DNA of 64,000 bases from Bacteroidia bacterium (GCA_020051175.1 JAGVJJ010000007.1:1-64000); one strand, 5' to 3'. Numbered from the stretch's first letter, positions 34,618 to 43,541 are shown. The notes: generated by a model from the sequence alone, not told the origin. A program made the numbers and translations.

Positions 34618-35652
34618 ATGAAAAGCCTTATAATACAAAAAGCTAGTGAGGAGGCCTACGACTACTTTTCAAAGTTTGTTGATATAGAATCAGACAAAAC
34701 TTTTGTTGTTTCTACAACCAATATTTTCAATATTTTAAATAACAATAATAAATTTACTGCGCTTATTAATCTGAGCCGGACAAACGATATTCGGTTTATC
34801 AATAAATTTTTTGAAGCAGTTAATTCAAGATTAAATAATAATGATGTTTTTGTTGGATGTTTAGAAACTATTTCGAGTAGAATGCAGCGGTTGCCAATAG
34901 GCAAGATTCCAGTAATAGGTTCGATATACTATAGTATTGAGTTTATTTTTAATCGCATATCACCTAAAATAATAGGTTTGAAAAAGATTTATTTTCTATT
35001 AACTCGCGGAAGAAATAGGTTGTTGTCTAAAGCAGAAGTTTTAGGAAGATTAGTTTGTTGCGGCTTTGAAATTGTTGATTTTGAGCAGATTAATGGCCTG
35101 ACATACTTTGTGGCCAAAAAAGTGAAGGAGCCGGCATTTGATATGAATCCAAGTTATGGGCCATTGTATAAAATGCCACGAATTGGGAAAAATGGAAAAA
35201 TAATCAAAGTATATAAGATGCGGACCATGCATCCATATGCAGAATACCTTCACAGCTATATACTAAAACATCATGGTTATGGAGAATCAGGGAAACCTGC
35301 TAATGATTTTAGACTAACTCCCTGGGGTAAACTTATGCGTAAATATTGGCTTGACGAATTACCGCAGTTGATAAATGTTCTGAAAGGTGATCTTAAGCTG
35401 GTAGGTGTCCGTCCCATAAGTCAACGATATTTTCAGGATATTCCTAAAGAGTTGCAGACAATGCGCTTGAAACATAAACCGGGCTGTATACCACCCTATG
35501 TAGCTTTGAATCGTAAAAGCAATGTAAAAAGTGTATTGCAGGCTGAAAGAGAATATATGGAGGAAAAAGCCAGAAAACCCTATACAACTGATATTAAATA
35601 TTTTTTTAAAGCCCTGTTCAATATAATTTTCAGAAAGAAAAGAAGTGCTTAG
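34618..35652 (+). CDS. Priming sugar-phosphate transferase without membrane helix
   Basis: A 344-residue protein whose C-terminal half is the catalytic core of bacterial sugar transferases (polyisoprenyl-phosphate hexose-1-phosphate transferases): KVYKMRTMHPYAEY, LTPWGKLMRKYWLDELPQL, LKGDLKLVGVRPIS and KHKPGCIPPY. The usual KRxxD membrane hairpin before the core is missing. The N-terminal 170 residues are instead a globular domain with a hydrophobic patch (IPVIGSIYYSIEFIF). I recall this arrangement in Bacteroidota. It should start repeat-unit synthesis by loading a sugar-1-phosphate on undecaprenyl phosphate, using peripheral membrane contact. Confidence 0.85.
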   Translation: MKSLIIQKASEEAYDYFSKFVDIESDKTFVVSTTNIFNILNNNNKFTALINLSRTNDIRFINKFFEAVNSRLNNNDVFVGCLETISSRMQRLPIGKIPVIGSIYYSIEFIFNRISPKIIGLKKIYFLLTRGRNRLLSKAEVLGRLVCCGFEIVDFEQINGLTYFVAKKVKEPAFDMNPSYGPLYKMPRIGKNGKIIKVYKMRTMHPYAEYLHSYILKHHGYGESGKPANDFRLTPWGKLMRKYWLDELPQLINVLKGDLKLVGVRPISQRYFQDIPKELQTMRLKHKPGCIPPYVALNRKSNVKSVLQAEREYMEEKARKPYTTDIKYFFKALFNIIFRKKRSA

Positions 35653-35689
35653 GGGTAGATTTGTCAATAATAGTATTAAAATAATTAAA

Positions 35690-35708
35690 TACATTTGCAA
35701 ATGCAAAT
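35690..35708 (+). promoter_or_regulatory. Candidate -7 element with overlapping palindrome before wza
   Basis: TACATTTG (35690-35697) matches TAnnTTTG. It overlaps a perfect 7-bp inverted repeat, ATTTGCA-AA-TGCAAAT (35693-35708), which would cover the transcription start. TTTG at 35660-35663 is 26 bases upstream, a little far. The export genes may have their own regulated promoter. Confidence 0.45.
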
Positions 35709-35721
35709 TTAAAACACAAAT

Positions 35722-38085
35722 ATGAGATATTTATTTTTTGCCTGTTTAATAACGATTTTATTTTTTCCTAAAGCATTCTCCCAGATAAGGCAATTGCCGG
35801 CAAATATTGATACGAATGCCGTTGATCCTTCTACAATTCCGGGTCCTGAAAAACTAAAAATGATGGGAGCAACTGAAGAGGAGGTTCAGAAAATTACCGA
35901 ATTTAAAAACAGGAAATTGGCTGAAAGGAATAAACAGGAAGAAATAAAGGAAGAACCTACTTCGGTTAAAGAACAGCAATCACGGCACGTAGAAACAATA
36001 GATCTCACTCCTAAAGCTATTTCAGAAATTAATACGGAGACAATTTTCGGTCATTTTTTCTTTAATAATAACAATAATAATATCAAATTTTTTGATCGCG
36101 CTAATCAGGCAAAAGCGCCTGACAATTATGTGCTTGGCGTTGGTGATGAATTGAATATTGCTATATGGGGCTATTCCGATTTCAACGAAGTGTTTAAAAT
36201 CGATGAAAATGGAGCGATTAATCCTCGTTTGGTGGGTCGTATTTATTTGAAAGGACTTACCTTTAAGGATGCGAAAGGGCTGATCGCAAGCAAATTTCGT
36301 TCTGTGTACGATTTAAATAATTCCCAAATAGATGTAACACTTTCCTATTCTAAAGTTATAACGGTTAACTTGGTTGGAGAAGTGAATAATCCTGGTTCAT
36401 ATACAGTGCCTTCTATCAACACGGCCTTTAATGTACTAGTAACTTTTGGTGGGGTACGTCCAATTGGGTCTGTAAGAAAAATATTTGTTAGAAGAGGCGG
36501 ACAAACCGTAAAAACCCTTGATGTATACCAGTATTTGATGAATCCGGACAGCAGAGAAGATTTTTTTCTTGAAAACAATGACTATATTCTAGTGCCCTCT
36601 TCTGGTAAAGTGGTAAAAATAAGCGGGCAAGTAAAAAGACCATTGGAATATGAGTTAACAGAAAAGGAAAATTTGAAAGCGTTGATTGAATATTCGGGTG
36701 GGTTTGAAGCTGGAGCATACAGAAAAAGAATACAGGTAAAGCGTTTCTTAAATAATCAGGAAGCGATTATTGATGTAGATTATGATAGCTTATTGACGAC
36801 AAAAAAGGATTTTGAATTATGGGGTGGAGATGAAATTTTGGTTCGGAAGGTCCCTGTTGGATATAGCAATTATGTTGAAATTACCGGAGCAGTGAAACTG
36901 CCGGGTAACTATGAGTTAAGACAAGGCGATCGAATATCGGATGTAATACAAAGAGCAGAGGGTATACTTTACGATGTGTTTGAAAGCAGAGCCTATATTA
37001 TTCGCTTAAATTCAGATTTATCAAAAAAATATATTCCTTTTAATTTAAAAGAAGTGTTGGAAAACTCAAATTCTTCTTATAATATACCGCTTCAAAATCT
37101 TGATATTATTAAGATTTTCTCAAAATCTTATTTTAAGGATGATTTTAAATTTACCGTTATAGGAGCTGTCAGAAACCCTGGGGATTATATTTTTGGAGAA
37201 GGCATTACTCTTAAAGATGCATTATACCTAGCAGGAGGCTTAAAAAAAGAAGCCGCCAGAAATCGTATTGAAGTATCAAGAGCGGTTGATTTTGTAGCCA
37301 GTTCTGGTACATTAGTACCAATAAGAACAATAATTAAAACTATAGAAATCAGTGAAAATTTAGGAATTGATAAAATTTCTGAAGGATACACTATCCAGCC
37401 TTATGATCAGGTATTTGTTAGGACCGAGCCTAATTTTGAGCTGCAAAAAAATATTGTGCTGATGGGAGAGGTACTCTATCCTGGAGTTTATCCTATATTA
37501 AACAAAAATGAAAAAATTTCCAGCTTGCTTCAGAGAGCTGGTGGACTTACTGGCTATGCTTTTCCAGAAGGAGCAACGTTGAAGAGGAGTGAGTTTAATG
37601 AAGGATATTTGTTTTTAAAATTACAAGAAGTCTTAAATGATTCCAGCTCAAAATACAATTACATTGTAAAAAGTCAAGATACGCTGTTCATTCCTAAAAT
37701 CGACCAGCTGATCCAGGTAATGGGGGCTATTGATTATCCTAATATTGTTACACTCGGACAAATAAGCGCACCCTATACCAAGCGTAAGTTTGCCCATTTT
37801 TACATTAAAAAGTATGGTTTAGGTTTTGCAAGTAATGCTGATAGAAAAAGAACCTATGTGCTTGAATCCGGAGGATACGTTCATCGAACAAAACGTTTTA
37901 TGTTTATTAATTTTTATCCGCGCGTTCCCTTGGGTGCAGCTGTAGTTGTGCCTGCTAAGATTATAAAGGATAAAGATAAAAAGAAAGGTGAGCCAATCAA
38001 CTGGAATAAGGCAATAGAAAATGTTACAGTGAAGCTTACCGGTTTAGCCACGTTGTGGCTTATTTTCACCAACCTTACTAAATAA
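35722..38085 (+). CDS. wza: Wza-type polysaccharide export outer-membrane protein, multi-SLBB
   Basis: A 787-residue exported protein with a signal peptide ending at AFSQ. The Poly_export domain (about 125-210) has NYVLGVGDELNIAIWGYSD. At least five SLBB-like units follow, each opening like VNLVGEVNNPGSYTV, VKISGQVKRPLEYEL, VEITGAVKLPGNYEL, FTVIGAVRNPGDYIF and IVLMGEVLYPGVYPI. The C-terminus carries a hydrophobic helix (LTGLATLWLIFTNL) that could form the outer-membrane alpha-helical pore as in Wza. It is about twice the length of E. coli Wza because of the extra SLBB units, as is common in Bacteroidota. No lipobox is seen. Wzz follows after 6 bp. Confidence 0.92.
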   Translation: MRYLFFACLITILFFPKAFSQIRQLPANIDTNAVDPSTIPGPEKLKMMGATEEEVQKITEFKNRKLAERNKQEEIKEEPTSVKEQQSRHVETIDLTPKAISEINTETIFGHFFFNNNNNNIKFFDRANQAKAPDNYVLGVGDELNIAIWGYSDFNEVFKIDENGAINPRLVGRIYLKGLTFKDAKGLIASKFRSVYDLNNSQIDVTLSYSKVITVNLVGEVNNPGSYTVPSINTAFNVLVTFGGVRPIGSVRKIFVRRGGQTVKTLDVYQYLMNPDSREDFFLENNDYILVPSSGKVVKISGQVKRPLEYELTEKENLKALIEYSGGFEAGAYRKRIQVKRFLNNQEAIIDVDYDSLLTTKKDFELWGGDEILVRKVPVGYSNYVEITGAVKLPGNYELRQGDRISDVIQRAEGILYDVFESRAYIIRLNSDLSKKYIPFNLKEVLENSNSSYNIPLQNLDIIKIFSKSYFKDDFKFTVIGAVRNPGDYIFGEGITLKDALYLAGGLKKEAARNRIEVSRAVDFVASSGTLVPIRTIIKTIEISENLGIDKISEGYTIQPYDQVFVRTEPNFELQKNIVLMGEVLYPGVYPILNKNEKISSLLQRAGGLTGYAFPEGATLKRSEFNEGYLFLKLQEVLNDSSSKYNYIVKSQDTLFIPKIDQLIQVMGAIDYPNIVTLGQISAPYTKRKFAHFYIKKYGLGFASNADRKRTYVLESGGYVHRTKRFMFINFYPRVPLGAAVVVPAKIIKDKDKKKGEPINWNKAIENVTVKLTGLATLWLIFTNLTK

Positions 38086-38091
38086 CAATAT

Positions 38092-39156
38092 ATGGACGAG
38101 GAGGAAGAGAAAGGAATTAATTTGGTAGATACTATAAAATTTGTTAGAGAGTTCCTGACTGAACTAAAACAAAGCAGGTTTATTATATTTATCATTATTT
38201 GTTTAGTTACTCTGAACGGTATTGTCGTTGCTGTGCTTTCAAAGCCCAAATACATAGCAGCAAGTACAGTTATGCTTGAAGCTTCTAAAGGAGGTTCTAT
38301 GTCTGGGGCAATGGCTCTTGCCAGTCAGTTTGGATTGTTAAATGGAGGCGGAGGAGAGGGAGCAATGAACGAAGACAAACTACTGGAGATTATTAAATCG
38401 GAAACAATTGTAAAAGCGGCATTGTTTGAGGAAAGGACTATTAAAGGTAATACAGATATTCTAGCCAATCATGCCATTGAAATATTAGGATATAAAGAGA
38501 AATGGGAAAATCACGATTCTTTAAAAGGCTTTCATTTTGAACATTCTAAGGAAAACCTTACATTAAAGGAAAATACAGTCTTCAAAATGCTGTATGGCTT
38601 GATTTCAAATGAATATTTAAAAGCTGACAAATCCAAAGGGGGATTAATTACGATAACGGTTACCACTGGTTCGGAAGTGTTTTCTAAATGTTTAAATGAA
38701 AATTTGGTAAAATCAATGATAAACTTGTATGTGGATCGCATTACTAAAAAGGGACGAAAAAATGTAGATATTATTCAAAAAAGAGTAGATTCTGTGGCGT
38801 TAGCATTAAAGGATGCTGAGTTTGCTCTGGCAAGATGGAAAGATGGGAGTAATCAACTTGTAAAAGTTCAGGGCATGATCAATGAAATAAAGTTGAGGAG
38901 AGCCGTAGAGGTAAATAATTCTATGTATGTTGAAGGTGTTAAGCAGCTTGAAATCGCAAAGTTTTCATTATTGGATCAAACTCCTTTTTTACAGGTGATT
39001 GATCAACCTACTTTCCCTTTAGCTAAAAAAGGCAAAATTTCTTTAATGAAAGGTGGAGTTGCAGGAGGAGTTATTGGTTGTGTTTTGGCAGCTATATTCG
39101 TATGGCTAAGAAGGAAGTATTTAGAGTTAAGAGTGGAGTGGAATTCTCTTAATTAG
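38092..39156 (+). CDS. wzz: Wzz-type chain-length determinant protein
   Basis: A 354-residue inner-membrane protein with two helices (about 28-47 and 325-344) flanking a coiled-coil periplasmic domain. Typical features are PKYIAASTVMLE after the first helix, EDKLLEIIKSETIVKAAL, and the FLQVIDQPTFPLAKKGK stretch before the second helix. No tyrosine-kinase domain is fused. It sets polymer length and links to the outer-membrane exporter encoded 6 bp upstream. It is the last gene of the first polysaccharide locus. Confidence 0.9.
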   Translation: MDEEEEKGINLVDTIKFVREFLTELKQSRFIIFIIICLVTLNGIVVAVLSKPKYIAASTVMLEASKGGSMSGAMALASQFGLLNGGGGEGAMNEDKLLEIIKSETIVKAALFEERTIKGNTDILANHAIEILGYKEKWENHDSLKGFHFEHSKENLTLKENTVFKMLYGLISNEYLKADKSKGGLITITVTTGSEVFSKCLNENLVKSMINLYVDRITKKGRKNVDIIQKRVDSVALALKDAEFALARWKDGSNQLVKVQGMINEIKLRRAVEVNNSMYVEGVKQLEIAKFSLLDQTPFLQVIDQPTFPLAKKGKISLMKGGVAGGVIGCVLAAIFVWLRRKYLELRVEWNSLN

Positions 39157-39488
39157 AGATTAATATTACAATTATTAAAAATTGCATGTTTTTAATGAGG
39201 AAAGATTATTCCCGCTTGTTTTCTGGGTATTTAAGAGAATGTGTATAACTCAAGAATAAAAAGATTTCATTAGAAAGTCTGTTTGAAGTTATAAGAAATA
39301 GCCAGATGCCCAGATGCGGGCATAATTGGAAATTCAAAGAGAATATAGAAAGAGAATTAAAATAAAATTTAAACCGATCTCGTAATATTTTTGGAATTAT
39401 CGAATATTATTTTGTAATATTGCGCTTTCAAAAAGAGGATTAATTATAAACCAAGTCCCAATAATAACCTATAAAAACAAATAATCGT
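39157..39488. other. 332-base non-coding gap after the first polysaccharide locus
   Basis: No convincing gene is seen. The gap holds a 6-bp hairpin (ATGCCC 39306-39311 with GGGCAT 39318-39323) and an isolated TAnnTTTG match, TATTTTTG, at 39386-39393, about 96 bases before the next ATG. The latter could drive the outer-membrane protein gene, but no TTG at proper spacing was found. Confidence 0.4.
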
Positions 39489-40256
39489 ATGCTGATGAAA
39501 AACAAATATCTAAAAACAATAGCCTTATCTGCTTTTTCTTTTTTTGTTGGTCTTGCTACCATTAATGGTCAGGACACCCCGTTTTTGCAATTCGGTGGAA
39601 AACCAGCACAGGATACTGCTGCTGCGCAAAAAATGTCTATATGGGCATTTGTAACAAAAACCCCGTGGATTATTCAGGTAGGGCCAGATTTGGTAGACGA
39701 TAATGATACAAGATTAAAGGAGTTTAAACTTTATGATGATAGGAACTATTATCCGATTCATACAAGTGCCGAAAAGCGCATGAGAGCTTTAAAAGGTAAG
39801 CTTGGTATTCAAGCTGTTTTATCAAGCGAAACTATTAATAAGCACTATTTTTGGTCAACTGATTTAAATTTCAAATATAACATTCTTACAAGCAATATAC
39901 GAGATACAAAAACATTTGATCCATATGTGTTTTTGGGTTTAGGACATACTTATAGAGATTTTCCTCATGGTCAACACGACATACAAGGAAAAGACAATTC
40001 TTTAAATCTAAATGTTGGTTTTGGTGCCAATCTTTGGCTTTTTGAAAATATGGGTATATATGCACAAGCGGTTCCTAAGTGGGTACTGTTTCAAAAACAA
40101 TGGGATGGTTCAAACTATATCCATTTGTCGGTTGGTTTAGCATTCAAAATTGGTTCTGACAAGCCTGTTCCTCCAGTTGAGGTACTTCCTCCTTATCATA
40201 AAGATAAAGCTGCAGAAGAAGCTGCTGAGTACTTACGTCAAATTCTTAATAAATAA
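39489..40256 (+). CDS. Outer-membrane beta-barrel protein (OmpA-N-like)
   Basis: A 255-residue exported protein. The signal peptide ends near ATINGQ; ATG at 39495 is an equally possible start. Alternating amphipathic strands such as HYFWSTDLNFKYNIL, YVFLGLGHTYRDF, LNLNVGFGANLWLF and YIHLSVGLAFKIG fit an 8-strand barrel. A proline-rich tail (PVPPVEVLPPYHKD) then leads to a charged C-terminus. In most Bacteroidota OmpA proteins a peptidoglycan-binding domain follows the barrel; here that domain is encoded by the next gene. Confidence 0.75.
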   Translation: MLMKNKYLKTIALSAFSFFVGLATINGQDTPFLQFGGKPAQDTAAAQKMSIWAFVTKTPWIIQVGPDLVDDNDTRLKEFKLYDDRNYYPIHTSAEKRMRALKGKLGIQAVLSSETINKHYFWSTDLNFKYNILTSNIRDTKTFDPYVFLGLGHTYRDFPHGQHDIQGKDNSLNLNVGFGANLWLFENMGIYAQAVPKWVLFQKQWDGSNYIHLSVGLAFKIGSDKPVPPVEVLPPYHKDKAAEEAAEYLRQILNK

Positions 40257-40271
40257 CAATTAAAATAAATT

Positions 40272-40305
40272 CCTCAAAAGACAGAGCATCTTCTGTCTTT
40301 TGAGG
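40272..40305 (+). terminator. Strong intrinsic terminator after the barrel gene
   Basis: A perfect 14-bp stem (40272-40285 with 40292-40305) closes a 6-base loop, GCATCT, and is followed by TTT. It sits 15 bases after the stop codon. Confidence 0.88.
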
Positions 40306-40355
40306 TTTCACTTAATCTATTAATTAGATATTAAATCAAAAAGAATTTACAAATT

Positions 40356-41105
40356 ATGAAAAGGATATACTATATTTTATTGGTGTTGGCACTTCAATTG
40401 TCTTCTAAGGGCTTTGCGCAGCGCGATACTCTTAACCATTACACAGATGCTGAGATAACGAAATTAGTTAAGTATATTAAAAATTTAGAAGAGCGCACAG
40501 CTGCTTACCTAGTAAGGCATCCGGATGCTTCATTTGTTAATACTGGCGGAAGAACTGCACAGGAACAACTGGAACTGAATGACCTTATCCATGACTCAAC
40601 TCACCGTTATAATGATGCTCAGATCATCAAATTGGCGAATTATATCAAACATTTAGAGAAACTGGACGGCTTGGCTAAAGCAGAACAGGATGAAATTGCA
40701 GCCAGACTTAAGAAACGTCATGACGATTCACTTGCTGCAGTAATTGCAGCTGCTAATCAACAAGTTAATCAATATCAGAATCAAATCAACTTCGACTTTG
40801 ATAGCTCTGTTTTAAAGAAAGAATCTTATTCTGCATTAGATGATGCTGTTAAGCAGCTTCAGAAACTACCTGACATGGCCTTTGCAATTGAAGGACATAC
40901 GGATAATGTGGGTGAGGATGCTTATAACTTAAACCTTTCTAAGGCAAGGGCTAAAGTCGTAATGAACTATTTTATCTCTAAAGGAATCCCTGCATCCAGA
41001 CTTTCTTCTGAAGGCTTTGGTGAATCAAAACCTATTGCCACAAATGATACTGAGGAAGGAAAAGCGAAGAACAGAAGGGTTGAAATTAAAGCGAAAAAGA
41101 AATAG
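40356..41105 (+). CDS. OmpA-family peptidoglycan-binding protein
   Basis: A 249-residue exported protein with a signal peptide ending at GFAQ. Two copies of a short helical motif follow (about 29-45, YTDAEITKLVKYIKNLE, and 85-101, YNDAQIIKLANYIKHLE), then a Lys/Ala-rich helix. The OmpA/MotB domain (about 142-249) has INFDFDSSVLKKES, AIEGHTDNVGEDAYN and LSKARAKVVMNYF, with NRRVEIK near the end. It binds peptidoglycan in the periplasm, and probably pairs with the barrel protein encoded 99 bp upstream. Confidence 0.9.
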   Translation: MKRIYYILLVLALQLSSKGFAQRDTLNHYTDAEITKLVKYIKNLEERTAAYLVRHPDASFVNTGGRTAQEQLELNDLIHDSTHRYNDAQIIKLANYIKHLEKLDGLAKAEQDEIAARLKKRHDDSLAAVIAAANQQVNQYQNQINFDFDSSVLKKESYSALDDAVKQLQKLPDMAFAIEGHTDNVGEDAYNLNLSKARAKVVMNYFISKGIPASRLSSEGFGESKPIATNDTEEGKAKNRRVEIKAKKK

Positions 41106-41130
41106 TACATCATATAGCTATGTATTTAAT

Positions 41131-41166
41131 AAAAGCAGTTCTGCATATACTTGCAGAACTGCTTTT
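41131..41166 (+). terminator. Strong intrinsic terminator after the OmpA-family gene
   Basis: A perfect 15-bp stem (41131-41145 with 41152-41166) with a 6-base loop, TATACT, runs into TTTTTGTTT. It lies 25 bases after the stop codon. Confidence 0.9.
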
Positions 41167-41202
41167 TGTTTAAAAGTATGCCAGTTTAAATTGATTTATA
41201 TA

Positions 41203-41234
41203 TTGTAGGAAAAGGTACAGTTTATTTATATTTG
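41203..41234 (+). promoter_or_regulatory. Promoter of the second polysaccharide locus
   Basis: TTG (41203-41205), a 21-base spacer and a perfect TATATTTG (41227-41234) fit the Bacteroidota consensus. The epimerase ATG is 86 bases downstream, leaving a leader of about 80 bases. Confidence 0.6.
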
Positions 41235-41320
41235 TAAATGCAATCCTTTTAAGCTTGACTTTACAAAATTGAATAGAGTTTATATTAATAACAACATTTG
41301 AAATAATTAGAAAGAGTAGT

Positions 41321-42295
41321 ATGATTCACAATAAAGTAGTTTTGGTTACTGGAGGCGCTGGGTTTATTGGTTCTAACTCTTGTGAAGCATTGTTGAATAA
41401 CGGGAATAAAGTTGTTTGTTTTGATAACTTTTCTACCGGGAACAAAAAAAATATTAAGGACTTTCTTTCAAGTCCTGCTTTTACATTGTTTGAGGGTGAT
41501 GTTCGGAATCCAGACGACTGCCAGAGGGCAGTGAAAGGGGCTGATTTGGTATTGCACCTGGCTGCCTTAGGTTCTGTTCCACGTTCCATTAACGATCCTG
41601 TTTCAACAAATGCGGTAAATATTTCTGGTTTCCTGAATATGCTTGTTGCAGCCAGGGATCAAGGAATTAAACGTTTTGTATATGCGGCAAGCTCTTCAAC
41701 ATATGGGGATTCCACCTCACTGCCTAAAGTTGAGGAGGTGATTGGAAAACCTTTGTCTCCTTATGCCGTTACTAAATATGTAAATGAGCTATATGCCGAT
41801 GTTTTTCACCGTTGTTATGGCATAGATACTATTGGGTTAAGATACTTCAACGTATTTGGCCGTAAGCAGGACCCTAATGGAGCTTATGCTGCTGTTATTC
41901 CCAAATTTGTGATGCAGTTAATGCAACACGAATCACCAGTTATTAATGGTGATGGGAAGTTTTCGCGTGATTTCACCTACATAGATAATGTTCTTCAAAT
42001 AAACCTTTTAGCCCTCAGTACGACTAATTCAGCGGCCTTAAACACAGTTTACAATGTTGCTTTTGGTGAAAGTACCACGTTAAATGAGCTTGTTGCCTGT
42101 TTAAAGGAAATTGCCGCTGAATACGATTCCAGAATTTCATCTATCCCTATCATTCATGGCCCAAACAGGGCGGGCGACATTCCTCATTCACTAGCATCAA
42201 TCGAAAAGGCGAAGCAATTGTTAAATTATACTCCGCAATATTCCCTTAAAGCCGGTTTAAAAGACTCGGTTAAGTGGTATTGGGAGAATTTATAA
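41321..42295 (+). CDS. UDP-N-acetylglucosamine 4-epimerase-like SDR (WbpP/TviC type)
   Basis: A 324-residue extended SDR enzyme. It has the NAD site VTGGAGFIGSNSCEALL, the active-site YAASSSTYGDS, SPYAVTKYVNELYADVF (Tyr/Lys) and GLRYFNVFGRKQDPNGAYAA, which is characteristic of the WbpP-like group. It interconverts UDP-GlcNAc or UDP-GlcNAcA with the galacto form. It stands alone behind a promoter, 235 bp before pseB. An exact substrate call would need active-site modelling. Confidence 0.85.
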   Translation: MIHNKVVLVTGGAGFIGSNSCEALLNNGNKVVCFDNFSTGNKKNIKDFLSSPAFTLFEGDVRNPDDCQRAVKGADLVLHLAALGSVPRSINDPVSTNAVNISGFLNMLVAARDQGIKRFVYAASSSTYGDSTSLPKVEEVIGKPLSPYAVTKYVNELYADVFHRCYGIDTIGLRYFNVFGRKQDPNGAYAAVIPKFVMQLMQHESPVINGDGKFSRDFTYIDNVLQINLLALSTTNSAALNTVYNVAFGESTTLNELVACLKEIAAEYDSRISSIPIIHGPNRAGDIPHSLASIEKAKQLLNYTPQYSLKAGLKDSVKWYWENL

Positions 42296-42530
42296 TTAAA
42301 GCTCATCCGGTCAATCCTTCCTCTTTATGGGTCTTTTATATTAAAATTTTCCTTGATTGCAAGTACAAATGCTTTTTTGTATTTGTAAAACAATGATTTT
42401 ATATAATTAGCATAAAATCAAGTTTATCCTTATATTCGTATTCTTAAATTCGACATTAAAATTTGATTAAAATTGTTGTGGGGCAGGCTTCAGGTCTGTT
42501 CCTAAACTCATGCAAAGTATTTGTTAAATT
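42296..42530. other. 235-base leader before the nonulosonate operon
   Basis: No gene is visible. A near-consensus -7 element, TATATTCG, is at 42431-42438, identical to the one in the leader behind the NusG-like gene. A short G/C-rich stretch (about 42480-42503) follows, again as in that leader. No TTG at proper spacing was found. It may hold the promoter of the pse genes. Confidence 0.35.
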
Positions 42531-43541
42531 ATGCTGAATAATAAAAGTATTTTAATTACTGGAGGTACGGGATCGTTTGGAAAAATGTTTACCAAATTAA
42601 TTTTGCAAAAATATCCTTTGGTAAAACGGCTGGTAATATTATCACGTGATGAACAAAAACATTACCAGATGGCAATGGAGTATCCTGAAAGTGAATATCC
42701 GCCAATACGCTATTTTATTGGTGATGTAAGGGATGAAAGCCGTTTAATCAGTGCTTTTGAAGGCATTGATGTTGTGATTCATGCTGCAGCGATGAAACAT
42801 GTTCACCTTGCGGAATACAATCCAATGGAGTGTATTAAAACCAATGTGTTGGGTGCTGAGAATGTAATTAATGCTGCTTTAAAGACTGGGGTAAAAAAGG
42901 TCGTAGCACTGTCAACTGATAAAGCTGCAGCACCTGTAAACCTTTATGGTGCAACTAAATTGACATCTGATAAGCTATTTATTGCAGCAAATAATATAAA
43001 GGGAAAGCGCGATCTTACTTTTTCAGTTGTTAGGTACGGCAATGTAATGGGCTCTAATGGCTCCGTTATGCCATTCTTTTTGAAAAAGAGGAAAGATGGA
43101 ATCCTTCCTATTACAGACAAGCGTATGACACGTTTCAACATTTCGCTTGAAGAGGGTTGCGAAATGGTATTTAATGCAATAGAAAATGCCTGGGGAGGAG
43201 AAATTTTTGTTCCTAAAATACCTTCTTATCGTATCGTTGATGTAGCTACAGCCATAGCTCCGGAATGTGAGCAGGTGGAAGTAGGTATACGTCCGGGAGA
43301 AAAGCTGCACGAGGAAATGATTACTCTCTCCGATTCTTTTTTTACCATGGATTTGGGCAAGTATTATGCTATTCTGCCACAGGATCCAATCTGGAACCTG
43401 GGTGAATACAAAGAGCATTTCAAGGCAAAAAATGTTCCTGCAGGTTTTAGCTATAATTCAGGTGAAAATGACAAGTGGGAAACTGTTGACAGTTTGAGAA
43501 GACTGATAAGAGATCATGTGGACGCAACTTTTGAAATATAA
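42531..43541 (+). CDS. pseB: UDP-GlcNAc 4,6-dehydratase (inverting), PseB
   Basis: A 336-residue short SDR of the PseB/FlaA1 group. It shows ITGGTGSFGKMFTKLIL, SRDEQKHYQMAMEYP, VIHAAAMKHVHLAEYNPMEC, the STDKAAAPVNLYGATK active site and GSNGSVMPFFLKK. It makes UDP-2-acetamido-2,6-dideoxy-beta-L-arabino-hex-4-ulose, the first step of pseudaminic acid synthesis. pseC follows after 3 bp. Confidence 0.95.
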   Translation: MLNNKSILITGGTGSFGKMFTKLILQKYPLVKRLVILSRDEQKHYQMAMEYPESEYPPIRYFIGDVRDESRLISAFEGIDVVIHAAAMKHVHLAEYNPMECIKTNVLGAENVINAALKTGVKKVVALSTDKAAAPVNLYGATKLTSDKLFIAANNIKGKRDLTFSVVRYGNVMGSNGSVMPFFLKKRKDGILPITDKRMTRFNISLEEGCEMVFNAIENAWGGEIFVPKIPSYRIVDVATAIAPECEQVEVGIRPGEKLHEEMITLSDSFFTMDLGKYYAILPQDPIWNLGEYKEHFKAKNVPAGFSYNSGENDKWETVDSLRRLIRDHVDATFEI

